From: Actinoplanes cyaneus
Lineage (GTDB): Bacteria > Actinomycetota > Actinomycetes > Mycobacteriales > Micromonosporaceae
Direction: 5' to 3'
Assembly: GCF_016862095.1 (NCBI RefSeq)
Contig: NZ_BOMH01000089.1
Location: 1 to 32,776 of the forward strand
Length of the DNA stretch: 32,776 nucleotides
The notes under the pieces are model-generated. The model was not told where the DNA came from, searched no databases, and saw nothing but the letters and a program-made list of their open reading frames with translations. Position numbers and translations under genes: made by a program. Below, in pieces: positions 1 through 8,720 of this stretch; within the stretch, counting starts at the first letter, position 1, and each line of letters starts with the position of its first letter.

Positions 1-38
1 CAAATAGCCTACCCAGCGAGTACCCGCCGGGCGGAAGC

Positions 39-311
39 TCAAAGTGAGGTCACACGTCGCTGGTCGGACGCGGCGACCTCCTCGGCGTTGCTGACGGCCC
101 AGCGTTGCGTGCGGCTGTCGTAGAGGATGATGCTGCCGTCGTACAGCACGATCCGGTCGCGATAGCTGTCCGGGTCCGCGGCGGTGGTGGCCTCCTGATC
201 GAGTTCCGCGAGCGCCGGGATGACCTCGGCCAGAAGAACGGCCATGGTCATGGACGGCTCGTCGAAGGCCCGATTGAGTTTTTCGGCGACCTCGTGCGCA
301 GTGGCGGTCAT
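39..311 (-). CDS. Conserved-looking small protein of unknown function (90 aa)
   Basis: I do not recognise this 90-residue acidic protein. The frame stays open upstream to 410, but the ATG at 309-311 is preferred because a GAAGGA ribosome binding site lies 6-7 bases before it and the upstream residues are an Arg/His-rich mixture typical of non-coding frame. The body is a predicted helix (about residues 5-45, many Ala, Leu and Glu) followed by a short strand-like part with two repeated 'LYD' motifs near residues 60-70. There is no signal peptide or membrane segment. It lies downstream of the tandem USP gene on the same strand, separated by about 300 bases, so it may be a separate transcript. 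Codon use matches the neighbours, which supports a real gene. Confidence 0.6.
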   Translation of the reverse strand: MTATAHEVAEKLNRAFDEPSMTMAVLLAEVIPALAELDQEATTAADPDSYRDRIVLYDGSIILYDSRTQRWAVSNAEEVAASDQRRVTSL

Positions 312-617
312 CGTCAGTCCTTCGTCATGGCGCTGGTGGGTGCGGTCGTGGTGGCTGCTGGTAGCCGGGCGTTTGCCCGCGATGGCGCCGCTCATGCGCC
401 GTACCCGCACGAGTCGTTCCGGATGTGTCAGATGCTGCCTTTCACGGCTTCCCGCGATGTTGCCATGTGCGGGCCCCGTTGCCGGTCCGCCGGGCCGCGA
501 CCGGGCCGCAGAGACAGGATGCGCTTGGCTTTCTGGGAGTCGGTGGCCACATCCGCCTGATCCGAGAGACGCGCGAACAGCGGTGAATCGGCCCGGAGCC
601 GAGCCGGCAGTGGTCAG
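312..617. other. Intergenic region between USP gene and small ORF
   Basis: A stretch of 306 bases with no convincing gene; the open frames across it are Arg- or Pro-rich shadows. Just after the USP stop codon there is a short hairpin (5-bp stem TCGGC/GCCGA around 590-604) that could weakly terminate the USP transcript. The remainder presumably carries the promoter of the 90-aa gene, but I could not pick out a clear -35/-10 pair. Confidence 0.4.
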
Positions 618-1505
618 TCAGTCTGCGGACGGCGTTCGCGCGATGGCGACGGGGCAGTTCGCGTGGTGCAGCACCGTCTGGCTGACGGATCCGAGCAGCA
701 GCCCGGTGAAGCCGCCACGCCCCCGCGAGCCGGTGACCACCAGCTGAGCGCTCTGCGATCGTTCGATCAGCGCCGCAGCCGGTCGTTCCCGCACGAGTTC
801 CTGCTCGATGGCGACCTGCGGGTACCGCTGCGCCCAGCCTGCCAGCGACTCGCTCAGGACGCGGTGTTCCTCATCTTTGAGCGCGCCCGTCTCGTACACC
901 AGCGGCAGTGTGTCCTTCTGATCGACGGCGTCGAAGGCACCCCAGGCAAGAACGGCGGTCAGGCCCGTGGTGCGCCGTGCCGCTTCGTCGATGGCGAATC
1001 CGATCGCGGACGCCGATCCCGCGGAGCCGTCGACGCCGACGACGACGGGTCCGCTGGTACGCACCTGGCCGCGGACGACCAGGACGGGGCAGGCAGCGTG
1101 GGTGGTGGTGTGCAGGGCGACGGAGCCCAGCAGCAGACTGCGGAATCCGTCCAGGCCCCGGTCGCCGATCACCAGCAGGACGGCGGTGCGCGATTCGCGC
1201 AGCAACACCGGAGCCGGAGCTCCCTCGACCAGCGCGGTGGTCGCGCGTACGCCGGGTGCGGTCTTCTCCGCTTCGAGGAGAGCTTCGGCCAGGATGCGTT
1301 CAGCGTCGGCTCGCATACCGATGCCCGGCGGTCCGTCGGCGGCGGGGCCGCCAGCCACATCCAGCGCCGCCCAGATGTACGCATGCACGATGCGCAGCGG
1401 CCGTTCCCGTCCGACAGCCTCGGATGCGGCCGCCCGGATCGCGGACAGGCTGCTCGCGGATCCGTCCGCGCCTACCACTACTGCGGCTCCAGCTTCGATG
1501 TTCAT
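618..1505 (-). CDS. Tandem-domain universal stress protein (UspA family)
   Basis: A 295-residue cytoplasmic protein made of two UspA folds: domain 1 about residues 7-146, domain 2 about 153-290. Each begins with a hydrophobic strand and a VxGxDGS motif (VVVGADGS at 9-16, VVVGVDGS at 154-161). Each ends with the ATP-binding pattern Gx2Gx9GS (GDRGLDG...LLLGSV at 114-129; GSRGRGG...LLLGSVS in domain 2), so both halves should bind ATP. Two-domain USPs of this kind are prominent in the DosR-type hypoxia regulons of mycobacteria and other actinobacteria. The start at 1503-1505 has a GAGAGG ribosome binding site, and its ATG overlaps the TGA of the upstream P-type ATPase gene by ATGA, implying coupled translation. 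Confidence 0.93.
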   Translation of the reverse strand: MNIEAGAAVVVGADGSASSLSAIRAAASEAVGRERPLRIVHAYIWAALDVAGGPAADGPPGIGMRADAERILAEALLEAEKTAPGVRATTALVEGAPAPVLLRESRTAVLLVIGDRGLDGFRSLLLGSVALHTTTHAACPVLVVRGQVRTSGPVVVGVDGSAGSASAIGFAIDEAARRTTGLTAVLAWGAFDAVDQKDTLPLVYETGALKDEEHRVLSESLAGWAQRYPQVAIEQELVRERPAAALIERSQSAQLVVTGSRGRGGFTGLLLGSVSQTVLHHANCPVAIARTPSAD

Positions 1506-4258
1506 CGCCGACCTCTCGAAATGATCGTGGTTCGACTGCGGTGGGTGGACTCGGCCGGCCCGGATCTCGGCGGGCGGCCGCTCTCTCGAAGCGCGGGCGT
1601 CGGCGGTGAGGTCGCGAGCCGACGCGCCGGCCCGGGCACCGCTGGCCCGGGCCCATGGTGTGAGGGTGGTTGTCCGGTGGTGTGCAGCCGGCGGTCGAGG
1701 CGGATCGCGGCGTAGCCGAGGCCGCCGAGGGCGGTGACGATGAGCAGGTCGGTGATGGCCAGCGGCTCGGTGCCGAGCAGGGACTGCAGTGGCGGCAGGT
1801 AGATGCCGGCGAGTTGCAGGGCGAGTGCGGCGGCGACGGCGGCCGGCAGCATCGGGTTGGCGCGGGTGCCGGGCCGGGCGCGGGAGCCGAGCGCGACGGC
1901 GAGCTGGGTGACGCCGAGGGCGAGGAAGGTCAGGGTCTGCCACGGGCGGCCGGTGGCGTGCGCCCAGACGCCGACGCCGACGGTGACCGCGGCGATGACC
2001 GCGCCGACGCGCAGGATGCGCTGCCACAGCCCGGCGCCCAGGATCGTCTCGGACGGCGGCCGCGGTGGCCGGTCCATGACGTCCGGGTCGACGGGTTCGC
2101 TGCCCAGGGCGAGGCCCGGCAGGCCGTGGGTGATCAGGTTGATCCACAGGATCTGTGCGGGCAGCAGCGGCAGCGCGAGGCCGGCGATCGGTCCGGTGAG
2201 CATCACGGCGATCTCGGCGGCACCGCCGGACAGGGCGTAGAGCAGGAAGCGGCGGATGTTGGCGTAGACGCGGCGGCCTTCCTCGGCGGCGGCGACGACG
2301 GTGGCGAGTTCGTCGTCGGCCAGGACCAGGTCGGCGGCTTGCCGGGCGACTTCGGTGCCGCGTTTGCCCATGGCGACGCCGATGTCGGCGCGGTGCAGGG
2401 CAGGGCCGTCGTTGACGCCGTCGCCGGTCATCGCGACGACCTGCCCGGTAGCTTGCAGGGCGTCGATGATGGCGACCTTCTGCTGCGGGGTGGCCCGGGC
2501 GAAGACCCGCGCGCCCTGTCCGGCGCGTGCGCCGGGTTCGGCGGTGCGGCAGTCGACCACGTCGTCGCCGGCGCCGATGATGCCGAGTTCGACGGCGATC
2601 GCGGCGGCGGTGGCCGGGTGGTCGCCGGTGATCAGGACCGGGGTGATGCCCGCGCGCCGGCACGCGGCGATGGTGGCGCCGGCCGAGGCCCGGGGCGGGT
2701 CGAGGATCGCGACCAGGCCGAGCAGGGTCAGGCCCTGTTCGGGGGCGCCGGAACGGGCGGACGGCGGGCGGTCGGCCTGGGCGATCGCCAGGACTCGGTA
2801 GCCGTCGGCGGCGAGGGCGTCCGCGCGGGCGGCTGCTCGGTCGATGAGTTGGGTGGGGTCGGTGAGGACCGCCGGTTGCAGGACCGCTTCGGGTGCGCCC
2901 TTGCAGACGATCCGGGTCGCGCCATCGGGAAGTTGGTGGGTGGTCGACATGCGTTTGCGGACGCTGTCGAACGGGTCCTCGCCGATGCGGGGCAGCCGGG
3001 TGTGCAGGGTTTCACGGTCGATGCCGAGTTTCGCGGCGGCGGTGAGCAGGGCCACCTCGGTGGGGTCACCGACCGGCAGCCAGTCGGGGTCGTCGCCGTC
3101 CGGTGGGTGCAGGGAGCCGTCGTTGCACAACACAGCAGCCCGTAGCAGCTGGGACAGGTCGGGAGCATCGCCGTCGGCCACCACGGTGTCGTTGCGGCGG
3201 ATGTCGCCGTGCGGTGCGTATCCGGATCCTTCGATCGTGGCTTCTCCGGCGGGGGTCCACAGGTGTCGCAGGACCATCTGACCTTCGGTGAGGGTGCCGG
3301 TCTTGTCGGTGGCCAGGACGGTGACCGAGCCGAGTGTCTCGACGGCGGGCAACCTTCGGATGACGGCGTTGCGGGCGGTCATCCGGCGGGCGCCGAGCGC
3401 GAGGCTGAGGGTGACGACTGCGGGCAGGGACTCGGGGACGGCCGCGACGACCAGGGTGATCGCGGTGACGATCATGAGTTGGACCGGCTGGCCGCGGAAC
3501 ACGCCGAGGGCCAGGACGACCGCGCACAACACCAGAGCGCCGGCGGCGAGGAGCCGGCCCACCCCGGCGAGGCGGCGCTGCAAGGGCGTCATGGCGGGGG
3601 CGGCGGTCATCATGACAGCGATGCGGCCCATGGCGCTGGCCGCGCCGGTCGCGGTGACGAGGGCCCGCCCGCGCCCGCGGACGACGACCGTTCCCGCGGA
3701 CACGTCGGCTGCCGGCCCGTCGGAGCCGGCGGCCTTGTCGACCGGCGCGGACTCACCGGTCAGCGCTGCTTCGTCGACCAGCAGGGCGCTGGCCTCGACG
3801 ACGTGCGCGTCGGCGGGCACGATGTCGCCTTCGGCCAGGATCAGGAGATCCCCGACGACCAGGTCCGCGGCCGGAATCTCGCGCTGAGCGCCGTCGCGTA
3901 CCACCCGGGCGGCGGGTGCGGTCAACGCCGACAGCGCGGAGATCGCCCGTTCGGCTTTGACTTCCTGGATCACCCCGACCGTGGTGTTGACGACGATCAC
4001 GAACAGGATGACCGACGCGTCGGTGAAGTCGGCAGTGGCCAGGGTGAAACCGGCGGCGGCGAGCAGGACCAGGACCAGCGGGTCACGCAGTTGGGACACG
4101 ATCCGGCGCCATAACGGCGGCGGGCGCCGGGCCGGCAGCACGTTGCCGCCGTCGCGTGCCAGCCGGTCCGCCGCCTGCGCCGAGCGCAGACCGCCGGACA
4201 CTCGCGTCGGCGCCCGGGTCACCGCCGCGGCGGCGTCGTCGGTCTCGGCGGAAGTCAT
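1502..4258 (-). CDS. Cation-transporting P-type ATPase, type II (Ca2+/Mg2+-like)
   Basis: A 918-residue integral membrane ion pump with every hallmark of an active P-type ATPase: actuator loop TGES at 167-170, a PESLP motif in the M4 helix at 275-279 (usually PEGLP or PEALP in this class), the phosphorylated Asp in DKTGTLTE starting at residue 318, KGAPE nucleotide-binding loop at 453-457, TGDHP at 544-548 and the hinge GDGVND at 612-617. Hydrophobic helices flank these cytoplasmic domains. The ion is not predictable from sequence; the class includes Ca2+, Mg2+ and Na+/H+ transporters. I chose the ATG at 4256-4258 because GAGGAG precedes it; upstream sequence in frame overlaps the phosphoketolase gene antisense-like and is not protein-like. 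About 110 residues after the last helix are Pro/Arg-rich. The stop overlaps the USP start (ATGA). Confidence 0.93.
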   Translation of the reverse strand: MTSAETDDAAAAVTRAPTRVSGGLRSAQAADRLARDGGNVLPARRPPPLWRRIVSQLRDPLVLVLLAAAGFTLATADFTDASVILFVIVVNTTVGVIQEVKAERAISALSALTAPAARVVRDGAQREIPAADLVVGDLLILAEGDIVPADAHVVEASALLVDEAALTGESAPVDKAAGSDGPAADVSAGTVVVRGRGRALVTATGAASAMGRIAVMMTAAPAMTPLQRRLAGVGRLLAAGALVLCAVVLALGVFRGQPVQLMIVTAITLVVAAVPESLPAVVTLSLALGARRMTARNAVIRRLPAVETLGSVTVLATDKTGTLTEGQMVLRHLWTPAGEATIEGSGYAPHGDIRRNDTVVADGDAPDLSQLLRAAVLCNDGSLHPPDGDDPDWLPVGDPTEVALLTAAAKLGIDRETLHTRLPRIGEDPFDSVRKRMSTTHQLPDGATRIVCKGAPEAVLQPAVLTDPTQLIDRAAARADALAADGYRVLAIAQADRPPSARSGAPEQGLTLLGLVAILDPPRASAGATIAACRRAGITPVLITGDHPATAAAIAVELGIIGAGDDVVDCRTAEPGARAGQGARVFARATPQQKVAIIDALQATGQVVAMTGDGVNDGPALHRADIGVAMGKRGTEVARQAADLVLADDELATVVAAAEEGRRVYANIRRFLLYALSGGAAEIAVMLTGPIAGLALPLLPAQILWINLITHGLPGLALGSEPVDPDVMDRPPRPPSETILGAGLWQRILRVGAVIAAVTVGVGVWAHATGRPWQTLTFLALGVTQLAVALGSRARPGTRANPMLPAAVAAALALQLAGIYLPPLQSLLGTEPLAITDLLIVTALGGLGYAAIRLDRRLHTTGQPPSHHGPGPAVPGPARRLATSPPTPALRESGRPPRSGPAESTHRSRTTIISRGRR

Positions 4259-4299
4259 CGTGAGTCTCCTCGTGCGGTGCTGAACGACGAGCCGGACGG

Positions 4300-6705
4300 T
4301 CACGCCGTGGGCCAGGTCCAGTCGCGGATCTCGGGCAGGTCTTCGCCGGTACGGCGTACGTGAGTGCGGTGTTCGGTCCTCTTGTCGGCCATCTGCTGGC
4401 GCAGTACAGCGGCTTTGCGGCCGAGGCCGGGGACCCGGTCGATGACGTCCATGACGAGGTGGAAGCGGTCCATGTCGTTGACGACGAGCATGTCGAACGG
4501 CGTGGTCGTGGTGCCTTCCTCCTTGTAGCCGCGCACGTGCAGGTTGTGGTGGTTGGCGCGGCGGTAGGTCAGGCGGTGGATCAGCCACGGATAGCCGTGA
4601 TACGCCATGATGACCGGCCGGTCGGTGGTGAAGATCGCGTCGAACTCGGGGTCCGGCAGGCCGTGCGGGTGCTCGGAGTCCGGTTGCAGGCGCATCAGGT
4701 CGACGACGTTGACCACGCGGACCTTGAGGTCGGGCAGGTGCCGGCGCAGCAGGTCGGTCGCGGCGAGGATCTCCATGGTCGGTACGTCACCGGCGGCGGC
4801 CAGGACCACGTCGGGGTCGCCGTCGTCGTTGCTCGCCCAGTCCCAGATGCCCAGGCCACGAGCGCAGTGCAGGGCGGCGTCGTCCATGTCCAGCCAGGTC
4901 GGCGCGGGTTGTTTGCCGGCCACTATGACGTTGATGTAGTCGCGGCTGCGCAGGCAGTGGTCGGCCACCGACAGTAGGGTGTTGGCGTCCGGCGGCAGAT
5001 ACACCCGGACGACCTCGGCCTTCTTGTTGACGACATGGTCGATGAAACCGGGGTCCTGATGCGAGGTGCCGTTGTGGTCCTGACGCCAGACGTGCGAGGT
5101 CAGCAGGTAGTTCAGCGACGGGACCGGTTTGCGCCAGCCGAGGTGCCGGGTGGTCTTGAGCCACTTGGCGTGCTGGTTGACCATCGAATCGACGATGTGG
5201 ACGAACGCCTCGTAGCAGGAGAACAGGCCGTGCCGGCCGGTCAGCAGGTATCCCTCCAGCCAGCCCTGGCAGGTGGTCTCGGACAGGATCTCCATGACCC
5301 GGCCGTGCCGGTCCAGGTGCTGGTCCACGTCGTCGACCCGGGCCTGCCACGCCTTGCCGGTGGTGTCCAGGACCGCGCCGAGCCGGTTCGACTCGGTCTC
5401 GTCCGGGCCGACCACCCGGAAGTTGCGGTAGGCGGCGTTCGCGGTCATCACGTCGCGCAGCCAGCCGCCCAGCACCCGGGTCGCCTCGGCGGTCTCACCG
5501 GCCTTGACCGCGTAGTCGCGGAAGGCGGGCAGTTCCAGGTCGCGCGGCAATCGGCCGCCGTTGGTGTGCGGGTTCGCCGACATCCGCAGGTCACCGCGGG
5601 GCAACCAGTCCACGACCCAGGACTGCGGGGTGCCGTCGGCGTCGAACAGTTCCTCCGGCCGGTAGGAGGCCATCCAGGCGTGCAGCGCGTCGAGATGCGC
5701 GGCGTCGTCGCGGGCCGCGGTCAGCGGAACCTGGTGGGCACGCCAGGTTCCCTCCACCGGCAGGCCGTCGACGACCTTCGGGCCGGTCCAGCCCTTCGGG
5801 GTACGCAGCACGATCATCGGCCAGCGCGGACGTTCGGTGACACCGTCCTCGCGGGCGGCCCGCTGGAGCTCGGTGATCTCGTCGAAGACCGTGTCGAGGG
5901 TCGCGGCGAGAAGCTGGTGGACGGTGGCCGGGTCGTCGCCGGCTACCAGGTACGGCTGGTGGCCGTACCCCTCGAGCAGGGAGCACAGTTCGCCGTCACC
6001 GATGCGTGCGAGCACCGTCGGGTTGGCGATCTTGTAGCCGTTGAGGTGCAGGATCGGCAGGACCGCCCCGTCCCCGACCGGGTCGAGGAACTTGTTCGAG
6101 TGCCACGACGCGGCCAGGGGTCCGGTCTCGGCCTCGCCATCGCCGATCACGCACGCGACGACCAGGTCCGGGTTGTCCAGGGCGGCTCCGTAGGCATGCG
6201 ACAGCGAGTAGCCGAGTTCGCCGCCTTCGTGGATCGATCCGGGGGTTTCCGGGGCGACGTGCGACGGGATGCCGCCGGGGAACGAGAACTGCGTGAACAA
6301 CCGTTCCATCCCGACGGTGTCCTGCGAGATGCGCGGATAGATCTCCGAGTAGGTGCCTTCCAGCCAGGTGTTCGCGACCAGTCCCGGGCCGCCGTGGCCC
6401 GGGCCGGTCACGTAGATGACCTCCCGGCCCCGCGCCGCGACGATCCGCGACAGGTGGGCGTAGAGCAGGTTCAGGCCCGGGGTGGTCCCCCAGTGCCCGA
6501 GCAGCCGCGGCTTGACCTGGGCCGGTTCGAGCGGCTCGCGCAGCAGCGGGTTACCCATCAGATAGATCTGCCCGACCGACAAGAAGTTCGCGGCCCGCCA
6601 GTACGCGTCGATGCGGTGCAGTTCCTCGGCGCCAAGTGGTTCGCCCGCTGCCACGGACAGAAAGCCGGTGTGGTCGTCCAGGGGTGCGGTGCGGGTTCCG
6701 ATCAT
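4300..6705 (-). CDS. xfp: Xylulose-5-phosphate/fructose-6-phosphate phosphoketolase
   Basis: An 801-residue thiamine-diphosphate enzyme that splits xylulose 5-phosphate (and usually fructose 6-phosphate) with phosphate to give acetyl phosphate plus glyceraldehyde 3-phosphate or erythrose 4-phosphate, a route to ATP without oxygen. Length and sequence fit the XFP family throughout: the N-terminal region with GHWGTTPGLN (71-80), VTGPGHGGPG (99-108), SFPGGIPSH (141-149), SIHEGGELGYSLSHA (157-171) and the ThDP/Mg2+ motif GDGEAETGP (188-196), then pyrimidine-binding and C-terminal domains including HNGTSHQDPGF. It starts at 6703-6705, where its ATG shares one base with the TGA of the SPFH gene (TGATG). 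A 6-bp-stem hairpin holding the only GGAG sits directly before the start. The ATPase gene follows 41 bases downstream, so the two are probably cotranscribed. Confidence 0.96.
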   Translation of the reverse strand: MIGTRTAPLDDHTGFLSVAAGEPLGAEELHRIDAYWRAANFLSVGQIYLMGNPLLREPLEPAQVKPRLLGHWGTTPGLNLLYAHLSRIVAARGREVIYVTGPGHGGPGLVANTWLEGTYSEIYPRISQDTVGMERLFTQFSFPGGIPSHVAPETPGSIHEGGELGYSLSHAYGAALDNPDLVVACVIGDGEAETGPLAASWHSNKFLDPVGDGAVLPILHLNGYKIANPTVLARIGDGELCSLLEGYGHQPYLVAGDDPATVHQLLAATLDTVFDEITELQRAAREDGVTERPRWPMIVLRTPKGWTGPKVVDGLPVEGTWRAHQVPLTAARDDAAHLDALHAWMASYRPEELFDADGTPQSWVVDWLPRGDLRMSANPHTNGGRLPRDLELPAFRDYAVKAGETAEATRVLGGWLRDVMTANAAYRNFRVVGPDETESNRLGAVLDTTGKAWQARVDDVDQHLDRHGRVMEILSETTCQGWLEGYLLTGRHGLFSCYEAFVHIVDSMVNQHAKWLKTTRHLGWRKPVPSLNYLLTSHVWRQDHNGTSHQDPGFIDHVVNKKAEVVRVYLPPDANTLLSVADHCLRSRDYINVIVAGKQPAPTWLDMDDAALHCARGLGIWDWASNDDGDPDVVLAAAGDVPTMEILAATDLLRRHLPDLKVRVVNVVDLMRLQPDSEHPHGLPDPEFDAIFTTDRPVIMAYHGYPWLIHRLTYRRANHHNLHVRGYKEEGTTTTPFDMLVVNDMDRFHLVMDVIDRVPGLGRKAAVLRQQMADKRTEHRTHVRRTGEDLPEIRDWTWPTA

Positions 6706-7553
6706 CAGGAGACCGCCGTCTCCAGCGGTGTGCCGTTGATGACTGGTGCGACGCCTCTGGCCGGGCCGGGCGGCGCGACAGCGGTCGCCGCGTTGTTCTC
6801 GCGGGCCAGGAACGTGCCGAGTTCGCCGATGGTGCTCATCAGCGGGGCGGGGAACACCACGGTGCTGTTCTTGTCGACCGCCACTTCGACGAGGGTCTGC
6901 AGGTTGCGTAGCTGCAGGGCGAGGGGGTGGGCCATCATGATGTCCGCGGCCGAGCCCAGCGCGTCGGCGGCAAGCGCTTCGCCCTCGGCGGCGATGATCT
7001 TCGCGCGCTTCTCCCGCTCGGCCTCGGCTTGCCGTGCCATGGCCCGTTTCATGCTCTCCGGCAGCTGGATGTCCTTGAGCTCGACCAGGGTGACGATCAC
7101 GCCCCATTCGGCGGTGGCGACGTCGAGGATCTCCCGGATGCTCACGTTGATCCGGTCGGTTTCGGACAGTGTCTCGTCGAGGGTGTGCTGGCCGACAACC
7201 TTGCGCAGCGTGGTCTGGGCGATCTGGTTGATCGCCGCGCCGACGTTCTCGATCGCGACGACCGACTTCTCCGCGTCGACGATCCGGAAGTACGCGACGG
7301 CGGACACGTCGACGCTGACGTTGTCCCGGGTGATGATGCCCTGCGACTGGATCGGCATGGTGACGATCCGCAGGCTCACCCGGTCCAGCACGTCGACGAA
7401 CGGGATGATCACGGTCAGTCCGGCCGGCCGGACGGCGATGACTTTGCCCAGCCGGAACAGCACTCCCTGCTCGTACTGCTTGACGACCTTCAAGGCGAGG
7501 GCGGCCAACGCCAGGAGCAACAGGATGATGAGGGCAACCCACAGGTACCACAT
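6705..7553 (-). CDS. SPFH/band-7 membrane protein (stomatin/prohibitin-like)
   Basis: A 282-residue slipin-type protein. Residues 4-22 form one N-terminal membrane helix (Leu/Ala-rich), followed by YEQGVLFRLGK at about 27-37, which marks the start of the SPFH/band-7 domain (to about residue 190). A charged Ala/Glu/Lys coiled-coil follows (MARQAEAEREKRAK region), typical of family members that oligomerise on the inner face of the membrane; family members scaffold membrane microdomains or recruit proteases. No adjacent NfeD partner is present. The ATG at 7551-7553 follows an AGGA ribosome binding site; an upstream TTG at 7668-7670 would add 39 residues and is less likely. It is first in a same-strand run with phosphoketolase, ATPase and USP, and its stop overlaps the phosphoketolase start. 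Confidence 0.93.
   Translation of the reverse strand: MWYLWVALIILLLLALAALALKVVKQYEQGVLFRLGKVIAVRPAGLTVIIPFVDVLDRVSLRIVTMPIQSQGIITRDNVSVDVSAVAYFRIVDAEKSVVAIENVGAAINQIAQTTLRKVVGQHTLDETLSETDRINVSIREILDVATAEWGVIVTLVELKDIQLPESMKRAMARQAEAEREKRAKIIAAEGEALAADALGSAADIMMAHPLALQLRNLQTLVEVAVDKNSTVVFPAPLMSTIGELGTFLARENNAATAVAPPGPARGVAPVINGTPLETAVS
6708..6723 (-). promoter_or_regulatory. Hairpin over the phosphoketolase ribosome binding site
   Basis: On the minus strand GGAGAC and GTCTCC pair across a four-base loop immediately before the TGATG stop/start junction. The only GGAG near the phosphoketolase start is inside this stem, so initiation may depend on ribosomes finishing the SPFH gene. The pairing is seen in the sequence; the role is inferred. 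Confidence 0.35.
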
Positions 7554-7996
7554 GGTGCAGATCCTGACTTCGGCCGCAGCCGGATATGTCGTGCTCGAGA
7601 ACAGTCCGCGTTGAGAACGCACCTGATCGTCGCGGAGACGAAGAAACGCCAAGAGGTCCGCGGCAGCCAACTACCAGTCGCCGAGGTCCGGGGCGATACC
7701 TCGACCCTACGCCTGTTCGAACCGGCCGGCCACGGACGCCGCCGCGCCGGCGCCGTGAAACAGGCGTACGGTCACGGGTGTCGCCCAGGACCCCGGTGGC
7801 CGCCGAGCCCACAGCCTCCGACATCTCCCACACCTCGTGGATCTTGCTGAAGCTCACGTGACTCGAACGGTCCTGGAGTTCGTCCAGGAGCACGGCTGCC
7901 GCCCTGAGTAGGTGGCGCCCTTCTCCGCACGATCCGTGGACGCGCAGGACGCGTCGCGGAACATGCGTCATGAACACCTGAAGGTATGTGAGTGCG
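7554..7996. promoter_or_regulatory. Divergent intergenic region between the SPFH and DoxX-like operons
   Basis: About 440 bases separate two divergent operons and should hold both promoters. I see no convincing sigma-70 hexamer pair and no full DosR/DevR box. The clearest element is a perfect 7-bp inverted repeat with a five-base spacer at 7871-7889. On the minus strand from an ATG at 7969-7971 about 55 codons have protein-like composition and high third-position G+C, but that frame has no stop before it runs into the phosphoketolase frame, so it is either chance or a gene remnant. Confidence 0.45.
7871..7889. repeat. Perfect inverted repeat, candidate operator
   Basis: TCCTGGA and TCCAGGA are exact reverse complements separated by GTTCG, a 19-base dyad. 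It lies about 110 bases before the DoxX-like start and 320 before the SPFH start, in the shared upstream region. The size and spacing suit a dimeric regulator, but no regulator is identified. Confidence 0.35.
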
Positions 7997-8614
7997 ATGG
8001 TCAACATCGCCAACGATCGCGGAACCTCCACCCCGGCCGTCCCCGTGGCCGCCGCTGAAAAGCCCGAGCTCGGTGCCAGGGGCCGGGCAGCCGTGCCGGA
8101 CACCGTGTTCACGGTGACCGGGAGAACCGCCGTCGCGACCCGGTACCTGCTGGCCGGCATCCGTCTCGCCCTGGGCTGGGTCTTCCTGTGGGCCTTCCTC
8201 GACAAACTGTTCGGCCTCGGGCGCGGTACTCCCGCCGCCAACGCGTGGCTGGACGGCGGCAGCCCCACCGCGGGCTTCCTCGGCAAGGCCGCCACCGGCC
8301 CGTTCGCCGGCCTCTACCACTCGATCGCCGGCAACGCCGTCATCGACGTGCTGTTCATGGCGGCCCTGCTCGGCATCGGCGTCGCGCTGATCCTCGGCAT
8401 CGGCATGCGCATCGCCGCGGCGGCCGGCGCGCTGCTGACCGTCCTGATGTGGACCGCGGTGCTCCCGCCGGACAGCAACCCGTTCATGGACGACCACCTC
8501 ATCTACGCCGCCGTGCTGGTCCTGCTCGCTCTGCTGGGCGCCGGCACCACCTGGGGCCTCGGCCGCCGGTGGGCGGCAACCCCGCTCGTGCGGAGCAACA
8601 CCTGGCTCACCTAA
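7997..8614 (+). CDS. DoxX/DoxD-like integral membrane protein
   Basis: A protein of about 205 residues with a soluble N-terminal tail (about 45 residues, Ala/Pro-rich) and four hydrophobic segments: RYLLAGIRLALGWVFLW near residue 50, the LFMAALLGIGVALILGIGM stretch near 120, IAAAAGALLTVLMW near 140 and LIYAAVLVLLALLGAG near 170. The layout, with an early R-x-x-x-G-W-x-F-L-W helix and DKLFGLG loop, fits DoxX/DoxD-type proteins, small quinone-linked membrane proteins; the substrate here is unknown. The ATG at 7997 is preferred over an in-frame GTG at 7988, because AAGG at 7981-7984 lies only three bases before the GTG, though its 12-base distance from the ATG is long. It heads a same-strand block with USP and ATPase-like genes. 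Confidence 0.75.
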   Translation: MVNIANDRGTSTPAVPVAAAEKPELGARGRAAVPDTVFTVTGRTAVATRYLLAGIRLALGWVFLWAFLDKLFGLGRGTPAANAWLDGGSPTAGFLGKAATGPFAGLYHSIAGNAVIDVLFMAALLGIGVALILGIGMRIAAAAGALLTVLMWTAVLPPDSNPFMDDHLIYAAVLVLLALLGAGTTWGLGRRWAATPLVRSNTWLT

Positions 8615-8720
8615 GCCCGCCCGGCGTGCGCCCCGGACAGCCGGAACGCACGCCCCCGGACGCCTCACAGCACGGCCCCGGCTCATCTCGCTGCGGGCTC
8701 TTCGCGATCAGGAGTTCATC

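Noticed and set aside
4259..4588. Longer start for the P-type ATPase
   Set aside because: The extension overlaps the phosphoketolase C-terminus, is Pro/Arg/His-rich and lacks family similarity, whereas 4,258 has a strong GAGGAG site.
5035..7614. Very long plus-strand open frame (859 codons)
   Set aside because: It lies antisense to phosphoketolase and SPFH; its translation is rich in Val, Gly, Arg and Asp repeats with no domain, as expected from the G+C codon bias of the real genes.
7785..7802. GGACC/GGTGGCC near 7,790 as a DosR box
   Set aside because: Arm sequence and spacing do not fit the 20-base consensus; similar matches are expected by chance at this G+C content.
6706..8295. Phosphoketolase frame extended upstream to give 1331 residues
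   Set aside because: The extension crosses the SPFH gene and the divergent promoter; the usual family length of about 800 residues is reached from 6,705.
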